From UBA9926 sp038131595 (GTDB lineage Bacteria > Pseudomonadota > Gammaproteobacteria > Pseudomonadales > Azotimanducaceae): DNA of 64,000 bases. Positions 51,648 to 60,275 of the stretch are shown piece by piece. The DNA lies in assembly GCA_038131595.1 (NCBI GenBank), contig JAYPPR010000008.1:1736001-1800000 (forward strand). Reading direction: 5' to 3'. Made by a program: the position numbers and the translations under genes. The notes below the pieces were generated by a model. The model was not told the origin of the DNA. It saw only the letters and a list, made by a program, of their open reading frames with translations, and ran no database searches. Within the stretch, counting starts at the first letter, position 1; each line of letters starts with the position of its first letter.

Positions 51648-52993
51648 GCGCTGGCGATTGGCTGAGCGTTGCGATGTTTATCAGCTTTATTGTGCTGATT
51701 TTTACAGGGTTCCCGGTGGCATGGGTCTTAGGCGGGCTCGCGGTTGTCTTCACGGCGATCGGTATCATCGCGGAGATCGACTTCGGATGGCCGGTAACCA
51801 TGAGCTGGGAATACAGCGCTTTGGTGGTCGATCGAATATGGGATGTCATGAACAATTGGGTGCTCGTTGCGCTCCCGATGTTCATCTTGATGGGTATCAT
51901 GCTCGAGAAGTCTGGCCTAGCTGGCAGGCTGCTAGAAAACTTAGCCACGCTGCTTGAGCGGGTGCCTGGCGGGCTAGCAATATCGGTGACCACTATTGGC
52001 GTCTTGCTGGCAGCATCGACGGGAATCATCGGCGCTTCTGTCGTTTTGCTGGGCCTTTTGGCGTTACCGAGCATGCTCCGCCAGGGTTACCAGGCCGAAT
52101 TTGCGACCGGGACCGTCGCTGCCGTTGGAACCCTGGGTATATTGATTCCACCTTCTATTATGTTGGTTCTGATGGCTGATCGACTCGCGATATCAGTGGG
52201 TGATCTGTTCCTGGGCGCGCTTTTGCCGGGCTTACTCTTATCGGCCCTGTATATCGCCTTCATTGTGATGAACGCTTCTCTACGACCTGGTGTTGCGCCT
52301 GCGGTCAGTCACGCTCAACCGATCACCCTTGATCTTCTGGGCGCATTGGCAAAATCTGTATTGCCCCCGATCCTCCTGATTTTTGCGGTGCTTGGATCCA
52401 TTTTCTTTGGCCTTGCAACGCCTACTGAGGCCGCGGGCGTTGGGGCATTTGGCGCGGTGGTATTGACCTGGATGGCCGGGAGGCTATCACGCGAGGTAGT
52501 CAGCGAGGCCCTCACGGAAACCACTCGAACAACGGCGTATATTTTCGCCATTTTTTTGGGTGCAACCGCTTTTTCTCTTGTCCTAAGGGGGCTTGGTGGT
52601 GATGAATTAATCGAGCGAGGACTGCTTGGATTACCTTTCGAGCCCTCTGGCATCATCATCACCATTCTCTTGGTTACCTTTTTGTTGGGCTTCGTTTTAG
52701 ATTGGATTGAAATTACGCTCATTGTGTTGCCGTTGGTCGCGCCAGTGGTGACAGGGTTAGGGTTTGACCTCATTTGGTTCACGGTCATGTTCGCTGTCTG
52801 TTTGCAGACTGCTTTTCTAACGCCGCCGGTTGGGTTTGCCATTTTTTACTTGAAAGGCGTGGCGCCTAGCGGGGTTCAGGTTGCAACCATTTACCGCGGC
52901 GTGATGCCGTTTATTGGGCTCCAGTTGCTTGCTTTAGTGTTGCTTTTCTTTTTCAGGGATCTCGCCTTGTGGCTGCCCAGTGTTGCCTCATAA
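51644..52993 (+). CDS. TRAP transporter large permease (DctM family)
   Basis: A 449-residue, roughly twelve-span permease that uses a sodium or proton gradient. GFPVAWVLGGLAVVF near the start and the ASTGIIGASVVLLGLLALPSM, TVAAVGTLGILIPPSIMLVL and ATPTEAAGVGAFGAV segments are the DctM signatures. The set P-Q-M is complete and probably transports a carboxylate or related organic acid. It ends 840 bases before amtB. Confidence 0.94.
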   Translation: MSAGDWLSVAMFISFIVLIFTGFPVAWVLGGLAVVFTAIGIIAEIDFGWPVTMSWEYSALVVDRIWDVMNNWVLVALPMFILMGIMLEKSGLAGRLLENLATLLERVPGGLAISVTTIGVLLAASTGIIGASVVLLGLLALPSMLRQGYQAEFATGTVAAVGTLGILIPPSIMLVLMADRLAISVGDLFLGALLPGLLLSALYIAFIVMNASLRPGVAPAVSHAQPITLDLLGALAKSVLPPILLIFAVLGSIFFGLATPTEAAGVGAFGAVVLTWMAGRLSREVVSEALTETTRTTAYIFAIFLGATAFSLVLRGLGGDELIERGLLGLPFEPSGIIITILLVTFLLGFVLDWIEITLIVLPLVAPVVTGLGFDLIWFTVMFAVCLQTAFLTPPVGFAIFYLKGVAPSGVQVATIYRGVMPFIGLQLLALVLLFFFRDLALWLPSVAS

Positions 52994-53000
52994 GATAAGC

Positions 53001-53040
53001 AAAGCGTTTGTAGAAGTAGTAAAGCGTTTATAGAGTTAAT
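53001..53040. repeat. Tandem repeat, period 20, after the TRAP operon
   Basis: AAAGCGTTTGTAGAAGTAGT is followed by AAAGCGTTTATAGAGTTAAT, about 14 of 20 identical. Confidence 0.7.
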
Positions 53041-53690
53041 AATGGAGAGGTGTTGAATTGCCCGCGACCTAGCGAGCTTCCACCGGCTAATCATGGGTCG
53101 TGTCGCGATCCCTAGTGGTGTGCTCGTTGCACGATTGAGCGTTTCATAGGGCGATGCGATCCCCAATGTTTGCAACACATCCTCGATACGAGCAAACCAT
53201 CGAGTGATTGGATCAAATTGGTGACGACAGCCTCTCGGCTGGCAGTATCAAAATACGGGCTCGCGCAGTGCAGGAGTCCACATGGATCCACTCTTGTTGA
53301 AGCGTCTTCTACCCAGTTATTTCAATCATCTATGCATACAACCGATCCTCGTTGAACTGCACTGGTGGCTAAGCCGACGCGCATGATGGTTGTGCGTGGG
53401 TCGCTTGAATGCCCAAAAATGAGGATCTGTGACCGCGTGCTGCATCGTTTAAAGATCCATTAATAGGTAACTCCTTCTAATCGCCAACGCTGATGAGCGT
53501 CCCTTTCTTTCAAGATACTCGGTTCTCATCGGCTCCCATGGGGTAGGGCGCACCCAATCGGGGCAGAGCAGCGCAATTCGTGCACTACCTTGTGGCCGCT
53601 TGGTCCGTTTGCCTGTTTTCTCTGTTCTAAAAAGGGGCGTTTTCCCTTTTTATCGTGGGGTTTTGCTGAAAATCCCCGGCTTCCAAGACA

Positions 53691-53707
53691 TTGGCACTAG
53701 CTTTGCA
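53691..53707 (+). promoter_or_regulatory. Sigma54 promoter of amtB
   Basis: TTGGCACTAGCTTTGCA matches the -24/-12 consensus TGGCAC-N5-TTGCA exactly, about 130 bases before the amtB start. It implies NtrC-activated expression under nitrogen limitation. Possible NtrC half sites lie 100-140 bases upstream. Confidence 0.9.
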
Positions 53708-53834
53708 CTAACAGGTTCCAGATGACTCTTGGGTCCAGGCTCGCAGGTAGGGCAGGAAGGCATGAGTCAGGGCGCATCGATTGGCTCGGTGCTCGGATGA
53801 AACAAGCCCTTTTAGGAGGGGCAAGGAGAAAATT

Positions 53835-55082
53835 GTGGAAGAATCAGCGGTCCAAATCAGTTATGCGCTGGACACGTTCTACTTCTTGGTGATGGGTGCG
53901 CTCGTGATGTTTATGGCGCCCGGTTTTGCCATGTTAGAAGCAGGAATGGTCCGAGCGAAGAATACGTCAGAAATTCTGACAAAGAACGTGGCACTGTTCG
54001 CCATCGCCTGCCTTATGTATTTGTTCATCGGATACGACTTTATGTATTCGGGTGCATCTGGCTGGATTCCCGGACTCGACCTTGATTTCGGGTTGGGCGC
54101 GGAGAATACGGTAGACGAAGTGCTAGCCTCTGGTGGTGACACTTACTACGCTGGTTTTTCTGATTTCTTCTTCCAAGTCGTTTTCGTGGCAACAGCGATG
54201 TCGATCATTTCTGGTGCGGTCGCAGAACGGATTAAACTCTGGGCGTTTTTGGCTTTCGCAGTGGTGATGACCGGATTCATTTACCCGATCCAAGGTTCTT
54301 GGTCATGGGGCGGCGGCGCATTGAGCGACCTAGGGTTCTCTGACTTCGCAGGGTCAGGCATCGTCCACATGTGCGGTGCAGCGGCAGCACTCGCTGGCGT
54401 GATACTGCTTGGACCAAGAGCAGGAAAATATAACGCTGACGGAAGCGTTAACCCGATTACCGGGGCGAACATGCCCTTGGCCACACTAGGCATGTTTATC
54501 TTGTGGTTTGGTTGGTTCGGATTCAATGGCGGATCAGAGCTGAAACTATCGAATATCGATGAAGCAAACGCAGTTGCACGGGTTTTCGTTAACACGAACA
54601 TGGCGGCTGCCGGAGGCTTGGTGGCAGCTTTGATTGCGGCTCGATTGGCGTTTGGTAAGTCAGATCTGACCATGGCGTTAAACGGGGCGCTTGCGGGCCT
54701 TGTGTCAATCACCGCGGATCCTCTTAGTCCGGCACCAGGTCTTTCCGTCATCATCGGCGCGATTGGTGGCGTGATTGTAGTGGCTTCGATCGTCGCCTTC
54801 GACAAAATCAAGATTGACGATCCTGTTGGCGCCATCTCTGTGCACGGGGTGTGCGGAATTTGGGGGATCTTCGCAGTTCTGCTTTCCAACGGAGACGCCA
54901 CTTTCATGGGACAGTTGCTCGGCACCCTCGCGATCTTTGTATGGACCTTCGTGGTATCGCTCATCGTTTGGTCGGTGATCAAGGCGGTGATCGGAATTAG
55001 GATATCCGAGGAGGAGGAAATGGTCGGTTCAGACGTGACAGACATTGGTATTGAAGCTTATCCCGAGTTCACCAAGTCGTAA
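53835..55082 (+). CDS. amtB: Ammonium transporter AmtB
   Basis: AmtB conducts ammonia/ammonium across the inner membrane. The 415 residues starting at GTG 53835 (AAGGAG seven bases upstream) include an opening span TFYFLVMGALVMFMAPGFAML, then AGMVRAKN, the family signature DFAGSGIVHMCGAAAALAG, and the pore histidines in GSGIVHM and ISVHGVCGIWG. A frame start further upstream at 53781 is not needed. No glnK gene is next to it, which is unusual for amtB. Confidence 0.96.
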   Translation: MEESAVQISYALDTFYFLVMGALVMFMAPGFAMLEAGMVRAKNTSEILTKNVALFAIACLMYLFIGYDFMYSGASGWIPGLDLDFGLGAENTVDEVLASGGDTYYAGFSDFFFQVVFVATAMSIISGAVAERIKLWAFLAFAVVMTGFIYPIQGSWSWGGGALSDLGFSDFAGSGIVHMCGAAAALAGVILLGPRAGKYNADGSVNPITGANMPLATLGMFILWFGWFGFNGGSELKLSNIDEANAVARVFVNTNMAAAGGLVAALIAARLAFGKSDLTMALNGALAGLVSITADPLSPAPGLSVIIGAIGGVIVVASIVAFDKIKIDDPVGAISVHGVCGIWGIFAVLLSNGDATFMGQLLGTLAIFVWTFVVSLIVWSVIKAVIGIRISEEEEMVGSDVTDIGIEAYPEFTKS

Positions 55083-55171
55083 TCTGATAGAACAAGTTTG
55101 GGTACCCCCGTTGGGGTCCATCTGGCAGAGACAGGCTCCAACGACGTGCACAGACTTGTTAGTGATTAACC

Positions 55172-55203
55172 AAAAAAAACGCCCCTCGGGGCGTTTTTTT
55201 TTG
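55172..55203. terminator. Bidirectional terminator between amtB and the GNAT gene
   Basis: AAAACGCCCC, a two-base TC loop, GGGGCGTTTT, with A and T runs on both sides. It can terminate amtB rightward and the rhlB operon leftward, since both end here. Confidence 0.95.
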
Positions 55204-55223
55204 CGTGAGTGAACGCAGCAGGA

Positions 55224-55772
55224 CTAGAAAGAGAAAGGATCGGGCATTGGGCTGGGAACGAGAGCCTCAAAAGACTCCTCTTTAAAGACAGAGAATCCGC
55301 AGGCCAGATAGTTACTGAGCGCGGCGGGGTGATCCATGTCACAGGTATGTAGCCAGATGCGTTTGGCGCCAAGTGTCTCGGCCTCATTGATCGCATCAAA
55401 CAAGAATGGCTTGCCAAGACCCCGGCCAATTTGGTTTGGCATTAAGCCAAAGTAGGCGATTTCGATCTCATGCTGTCCGTGATCAACGAGTTCAAAGTAG
55501 CCAATGGGGGACCCCTCGATGTAGGCGACAAACGTGTGTCGGTTGGCGTCGCCAAGGCACGTTTGCCAATCGGCTTTAGACCAGGCTAACCGCTCGTACC
55601 AAACCCACTTAAAGCCCACGGCGGCATAGAGATAACGGCAATATAAGGGGTCGGGATTCGCCAACCGTTCTAGTCGATAGGCACGGGCAGCCTGCGTAGG
55701 TGGGTTGAAGGGCGCAACCTGTTCCACATGCCAGGTGTGGATCTGCCGTGATAACCACGCTGGGTCAGCCAT
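55224..55772 (-). CDS. GNAT family acetyltransferase
   Basis: A 182-residue N-acetyltransferase. Motif A reads IAYFGLMPNQIGRGLGKPFLFDAI near residues 120-143, preceded by the strand PIGYFELVDHG, and motif B is AALSNYLACGFSVFKEES. It is the last gene of the operon rhlB-cupin-DUF2237-dehalogenase-like-GNAT, its start overlapping the stop of the preceding gene as TAATG. The target is unknown. Confidence 0.85.
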   Translation of the reverse strand: MADPAWLSRQIHTWHVEQVAPFNPPTQAARAYRLERLANPDPLYCRYLYAAVGFKWVWYERLAWSKADWQTCLGDANRHTFVAYIEGSPIGYFELVDHGQHEIEIAYFGLMPNQIGRGLGKPFLFDAINEAETLGAKRIWLHTCDMDHPAALSNYLACGFSVFKEESFEALVPSPMPDPFSF

Positions 55773-56449
55773 TAGCTGTTGGTGGCCCAGCCGCCAGAGA
55801 AGGGAAAGATTTGGCCGACAAAAAAATCGCTCTCATCGGACGCTAGGAAACACGCGAATGCCGCTTGCTCTTCTGCTTCGGCGATCCGTCCTCGGGGAAC
55901 ATTTCGTTGGAGATGTTTCTGAAACCGCTCTGAGGCAACCAGTTCTGGAGGATAGTATACGGGATTGCTGACATAGTTCTGTGCAATGGCATTGATTTGC
56001 ACGTTACGATCGGCGTATTCGAGCCCGGCTGCTTTGATGAAGGCGTTCTGGGCGCCTCTAGCTGCACAATAGGCTGCGGAACCCGGGATGCCTCTAAGGG
56101 GTGCCGCGCTGGTTACCGCAACAATCTTGCCCCCTCCTTGATCTGCCATGCGCGGCGCGAAATGGCGAACCAGGCTCATTAGGGGATGAACCATCGTGTC
56201 GAAAAGGGCTTGCCATGAATCATCCTTTAACTGATCGAGAGGACCGTTCATTGGATCGTGGGCAAGGTTGGCAATAACGACATCAAAGGGTTGGTCGAGC
56301 GGCGGGTAACTGTTAAACCCATCGCCGAAAGGAACGAGTCCCGGCGCAGCAGTGAGCTCGGCACCCTCAGCTTCAAAGAAGGCCTGAATAGCGGGTCCCA
56401 TGTACGCATCGGATTGAGTGATCAGAATCTTTTTGCCAGTCAGTCGCAC
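55772..56449 (-). CDS. Halohydrin dehalogenase-like short-chain dehydrogenase family protein
   Basis: A 225-residue protein of the SDR fold without the usual TGxxxGxG cofactor site. Instead it has T-X4-Y-X-G (TQSDAYMG, residues 11-18), the nucleophile/halide-binding motif of halohydrin dehalogenases. The catalytic triad is S-X12-Y-X3-R (SAAP to YCAAR) with arginine in place of the SDR lysine, again as in halohydrin dehalogenases. The later NYVSNPVYYPPE also parallels the NYLHSEDSPYFYPTE part of HheC. Such enzymes convert halohydrins to epoxides and halide. The GTG start has AGAGGA upstream. Activity is inferred from motifs only. Confidence 0.82.
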   Translation of the reverse strand: MRLTGKKILITQSDAYMGPAIQAFFEAEGAELTAAPGLVPFGDGFNSYPPLDQPFDVVIANLAHDPMNGPLDQLKDDSWQALFDTMVHPLMSLVRHFAPRMADQGGGKIVAVTSAAPLRGIPGSAAYCAARGAQNAFIKAAGLEYADRNVQINAIAQNYVSNPVYYPPELVASERFQKHLQRNVPRGRIAEAEEQAAFACFLASDESDFFVGQIFPFSGGWATNS

Positions 56450-56460
56450 GAACTTTTCCT

Positions 56461-56847
56461 CTAATTGATGATAACGGCGTTGGCCTTCAAGAGATGGAGT
56501 GGCACGATCTCCAGCGTCCTTGCGTGAGTGCTACTTAAGAAAACGGGTGGAGCCGCCCCTTTGCGATGCGCCTCCAGCCAGCGTCCTGCGCAGAGGCACC
56601 ACCGGTCTCCTGGTTTGAGGCCAGGAAATCCCCACTCCAATCTGGGAGTAATTAGGTCATTGCCCTCAGCTTTAGAAAATTGCAAAAAAGCCGAATCCAC
56701 CTCAACACAAACGGAGTGAATGCCCACGTCCTCCTTGCAGGTATTGCAGCAGCCGTCTCGAAAAAATCCGGTCATGGGATCAGTACTGCAAGGTGAAAGT
56801 GGCTCACCTAAAACATTTAGGCTGGCAATGGGTTTTGGGGCTTGCAT
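56461..56847 (-). CDS. DUF2237 family protein
   Basis: A 128-residue protein whose core matches DUF2237 closely: NVLGEPLSPCSTDPMTGFFR, GCCNTCKEDVGIHSVC, and EWGFPGLKPGDRWCLCAGRW. Conserved cysteines in these segments suggest a metal or redox site, though no function is established. It lies 8 bases after the cupin gene and 11 before the dehalogenase-like gene, inside one operon. Confidence 0.88.
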   Translation of the reverse strand: MQAPKPIASLNVLGEPLSPCSTDPMTGFFRDGCCNTCKEDVGIHSVCVEVDSAFLQFSKAEGNDLITPRLEWGFPGLKPGDRWCLCAGRWLEAHRKGAAPPVFLSSTHARTLEIVPLHLLKANAVIIN

Positions 56848-56855
56848 TGGGCTCG

Positions 56856-57407
56856 CTACTCTTGGTCTTGATTGATCGTAGCATGATCGCGGCTAGCCAC
56901 GAGCGAGGGTTGGACTTCAGTTAAATCCGCCATGTTTGCTGCATACCGAACGCCGTTGATTCGAAATTGACGGAGCGCTAAATCCGGGTAGTCACAAACA
57001 TCCGTGTCACACCGCGTTCCAGCCATGAGATAAACAAGATCCTCCTCGAACGGGTTTTCGAGGCTGTGCGCCGGGCCAGATTTACGGTAACCCAGGAAAT
57101 CGCCTGCGCCGATTTCAAACCGCTCATCGCCCACTCTTGCGAAGCCGCGTCCGGCAAGAATATAAACAAATTCTTCATCGTTTAGGTGGCGATGGTGCTC
57201 GGTCGATTGGTTGCCCTTTTTTACCCGAACCAGCTTCACGCCGAGGGTTGTTAGGCCTGAAGCTAACCCCAGATCGTGGGCGTATCGAATAGCATTCGCG
57301 TTGTGCTGGTGCCGAGATCCCTGGGGCTTGGTCGTTGCCAACGCCTCTTTGGATACAAACGTTTGATCAGCGTCGGCGATGAGTGGATGGTTTTCCTCGT
57401 CTGCCAT
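56856..57407 (-). CDS. Cupin domain protein
   Basis: A 183-residue protein from the ATG at 57407. The cupin motif 1 is TEHHRHLNDEEFVYILAGRG, giving likely metal ligands (two histidines and a glutamate), and motif 2 is GDFLGYRKSGPAHSLEN with the last histidine. It may bind a metal and act on or sense a small molecule. Its first 41 bases overlap the 3' end of rhlB, so the two are tightly linked. Start sites further upstream would overlap rhlB more. Confidence 0.85.
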   Translation of the reverse strand: MADEENHPLIADADQTFVSKEALATTKPQGSRHQHNANAIRYAHDLGLASGLTTLGVKLVRVKKGNQSTEHHRHLNDEEFVYILAGRGFARVGDERFEIGAGDFLGYRKSGPAHSLENPFEEDLVYLMAGTRCDTDVCDYPDLALRQFRINGVRYAANMADLTEVQPSLVASRDHATINQDQE

Positions 57408-58858
57408 GTTTACTGTCGTTGCCTGATTGGATGAGATCTTGCTTTCTGGATCCTCTAACGGGCGCCTTTGTTGCCTGTAAGAGATGCTCAGGAGGGTGTT
57501 CACAGACAAGCGGCTGTCCTAAGAGTGTCTCAATGCTTCCGAGCATGAAGGCATCGTTTTCGCAGATCAAACTGACAGAGGTTCCGTCTGCGCCAGCTCG
57601 ACCTGTGCGTCCGATGCGATGAACGTAGTCCTCGGGGTCCTCTGGCAGGTTGTAATTGACGACGTGGGTGATGTTGTCCACATGGATACCTCGACCCGCG
57701 ACATCGGTAGCGACAAGGACCTTGAGCTCACCCGATTTGAAACCTTCGAGCGTCTTCACTCGTTTTTTCTGGGTAACTTCTCCCGTCAATAGTCCGGTTG
57801 CGTAGCCCTGCCGATACAGGCGGTCTTCTAAGCGTCGGGTGGCGTCTCTTCGGTTCACGAAAATAATGACTTTGTCTAGATCCTCAGAATCAATGAGGTT
57901 GCAAAGGACTGAGAATTTGTCGTCCTCCGCAGTCAAGAACAGTTTCTGGGTCACCGTGTCGGTGGCGACTTTTTCTGGTGCGATCTCGATGCGAACGGGG
58001 TCCAACGTCCACCGCGCAGCAAGCCGTTTGATGTCTTCGCTGAACGTCGCACTGAACAGTTGAGTTTGCCTTCGCTCTTTCTTAGGACAACGCTGAATAA
58101 TGGCCTTCACGTCAGGGATAAATCCCATATTCAACATACGATCGGCTTCATCGATCACGAGCATCTCGACTTGATTCAGTTTCAGAACATCCGACCGACA
58201 AAAATCAAGTAAGCGACCTGGTGTTGCTACAACGATATCCACCGGAGTGGTGAGTTGTTTTTTTTGTTTCTCGTAATCGATGCCCCCGACGACGGCCATC
58301 ACGCGTAAATCGGTGAATTGTGTCAAAGACTCGGCGTCCGCCGCGATTTGCATGACCAATTCTCTTGTCGGGGCGATAATCAACCCAAAAGGAACGCCGG
58401 GTGCTCGAGATCGCTCTTCAGGATTTTCAAGGTGGAAAGTAATGAGCGATACCAAGAACGCGGCCGTCTTGCCTGTGCCGGTCTGTGCTTGTGCGATGAT
58501 GTCTGCGCCATCAAGGCTGTGGGGTAAAACGCTTTTCTGAACCGGTGTGCATGTCTCAAAACCGAGCGTTTGGATGGCGTGATTCAGGGGTCGAGGTAAG
58601 TCGAGCACTGCAAAATCATCACCCAAAGGCGGTAGATCTTTCGGTGACGGTTTGATCTTTTTGCGAGCGGGCGTTTTGGCCGTTGTCTGTGTGACCGTTG
58701 GCGCTCTTGACCGCCTTGTCAGATTTAGGCTGCTTAGCCTGGTTGCCCGCCGCGGCTTTTTGTTTCTTCTTACCGCCTCCTCGAGGAGGTGAGGCTTTAG
58801 ATGTTGATGATGGCGCGGGCTTTGAATCGCCGCCTAACCATCGCTTAAGCAATGACAT
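57367..58858 (-). pseudogene. rhlB: ATP-dependent RNA helicase RhlB, N-terminal extension in a shifted frame
   Basis: RhlB is a DEAD-box helicase of the RNA degradosome. The helicase core is intact: AQTGTGKT (motif I), APTRELVMQ (Ia), TPGRLLD (Ib), DEADRML (II), SATFSED (III), VNRRDATRRLEDRL (IV), VATDVAGRGI (V) and HRIGRTGRAG (VI). A charged N-terminal extension from ATG 58858 (MSLLKRWLGGDSKPAPS, then lysine- and glutamine-rich) is in a different frame. Removing one A from the run at 58674-58677 (plus-strand T-run) joins them into 496 residues, the usual form in this class. A TTG at 58626 could start a core-only protein of 419 residues. Sequence error is possible. Confidence 0.82.
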
Positions 58859-58970
58859 GTTGTTTTCCGTACGCGTTGAGGCACATTATGCCAAATAGGG
58901 CGACGAGCAGTGAGACGCTCGTCTGCCGAGCGTCATTATAGGGATTTAAGGGAGACTTGATAGGGAAAGA

Positions 58971-60175
58971 CTACTGGCTAGCTAGTTGTACGCTGCAGAC
59001 AAATACTTCCATTGCTTGCTCAAGGGTTGCGATATCCGGGAAGCTCGGCGCAAGTCTGAGATTGCTATCTGCCGGGTCCTGACCATAGGGGTAGGTGGCG
59101 CCGGCCGGCGTGAGTTTCACTCCGGCGCTCGATGCGAGTTCAACCACCGCCCGTGCGCTGGCCTTCATAAGGTCTACCGAGACGAAATAGCCGCCATTTG
59201 GTTTCTGATATTGGATCAGGCCAGCCTCCTTTAAGGGTTCAAGTGCACGGTAAACGGCGTCGAACTTTGGCGCCAGAATCGTCTGGTGCTGCGCCATATG
59301 GGCGGCGAGTTTTTCTCGCGAATCAAGAAATTGTGCGTGTCTCAGCTGGTTGACCTTGTCGAAGCCAATCATTTGCTCCCCCATAAATGCCTCGAAGCGC
59401 TGAAGGTTAAGCTCGCTCAGCGAACAAAATCCGACACCCGCGCCGGCAAACGTAATTTTTGATGTGGAGCCAAAGATTGCGATAGCGTCCTGCGTGCCGC
59501 TTCGCTCCGCCTCCTCGAACAAGCTGCTGAGTGGGTCGCCACTGTCTGTGAGATGGTGAACTGAATAAGCGTTGTCCCACATCACGATAAAGTTGCTGTC
59601 CGTGAGTGAGGGAAGCGCGGCGATGCGTTTGACTGCCTCGTCTGAGAAGGTGTGGCCGGTAGGATTGCTGTATTTCGGCACGCACCATATGCCTGCAATA
59701 TCCGGGTTGCTCCTAACCAATCCTCTACCTTGTCCATATCTGGACCATCATCGAGTAATGGCACACTGATCATGTCGTAACCGAGGTGCTCGCAAAGCGT
59801 GAAGTGTCGATCGTAGCCAGGCACGAGGCAGAGGAATCGGCCCGGGGCGGCAGGACTAACGTTTCGATGAGAGATAGACAACCACCAAGACAGCACGAGA
59901 TACATCAAATTTAAAGAACTGTTGCCGCCGGCGATGACGTTTTCCTCAGGTACGTCCAGGAGCCAACTCCCCAGTCGTCGAGCTTCTGCCAAACCTCGAA
60001 GGCCCCCGTAATTTCTGATGTCAGTTCCCTTTTCGTCGGTTACTGCGAGACTGAGTGACAGCAACTCGTTGGAGAGGTCAAGTTGTTCAGGACAGGGTTT
60101 GCCTCGCGTCAAATCAAGGTCAAGGTGACGATCGATAAAGCCTTGATATTGAGTTTCGAGGTCTTGTCTGTTCAT
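58971..60175 (-). pseudogene. AspT-type aminotransferase (PF12897), interrupted by a frameshift
   Basis: Two frames together form a PLP-dependent aminotransferase of the Asp_aminotransf family, the type known from Corynebacterium AspT. The N-terminal half starts MNRQDLETQYQGFIDRHL and has LDLTRGKPCPEQLDLSNEL. The C-terminal half has WCVPKYSNPTGHTFSDEAV, MWDNAYSVHHL and the PLP lysine in FGSTSKITFAGAGVGFCSL. Restoring one T in the TT at about 59720 (minus-strand GATTGGTTAGG) joins them into 401 residues. The deletion is in a homopolymer, so a sequence error is likely enough. Confidence 0.85.
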
Positions 60176-60199
60176 GGTCTTTTCGCTGAGATCCCTAGT

Positions 60200-60275
60200 C
60201 GTTTAATGGTTAAAGGTTGTTTGATTGTTAAAGGATGTTAAATGGTTAACGGTTGTTTGATGATTAAAGAGAAGT
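60200..60275. repeat. Degenerate tandem repeats between aspT and argC
   Basis: Two diverged copies of about 35 bases, each built from two shorter units on the theme GGTTGTTTGATNRTTAAAG and TTTAATGGTTAAAG. They fill most of the gap and include the argC stop codon. Confidence 0.7.

Larger units (their letters stand above)
52994..53834. other. Long intergenic region between the TRAP operon and amtB
   Basis: About 840 bases without a convincing gene. It contains the 20-base tandem repeat at 53001-53040, the sigma54 promoter at 53691-53707 and two imperfect NtrC-like half sites near 53549-53566 and 53580-53596. Short frames exist on both strands but lack family features. It may hold decayed sequence. 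Confidence 0.55.
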
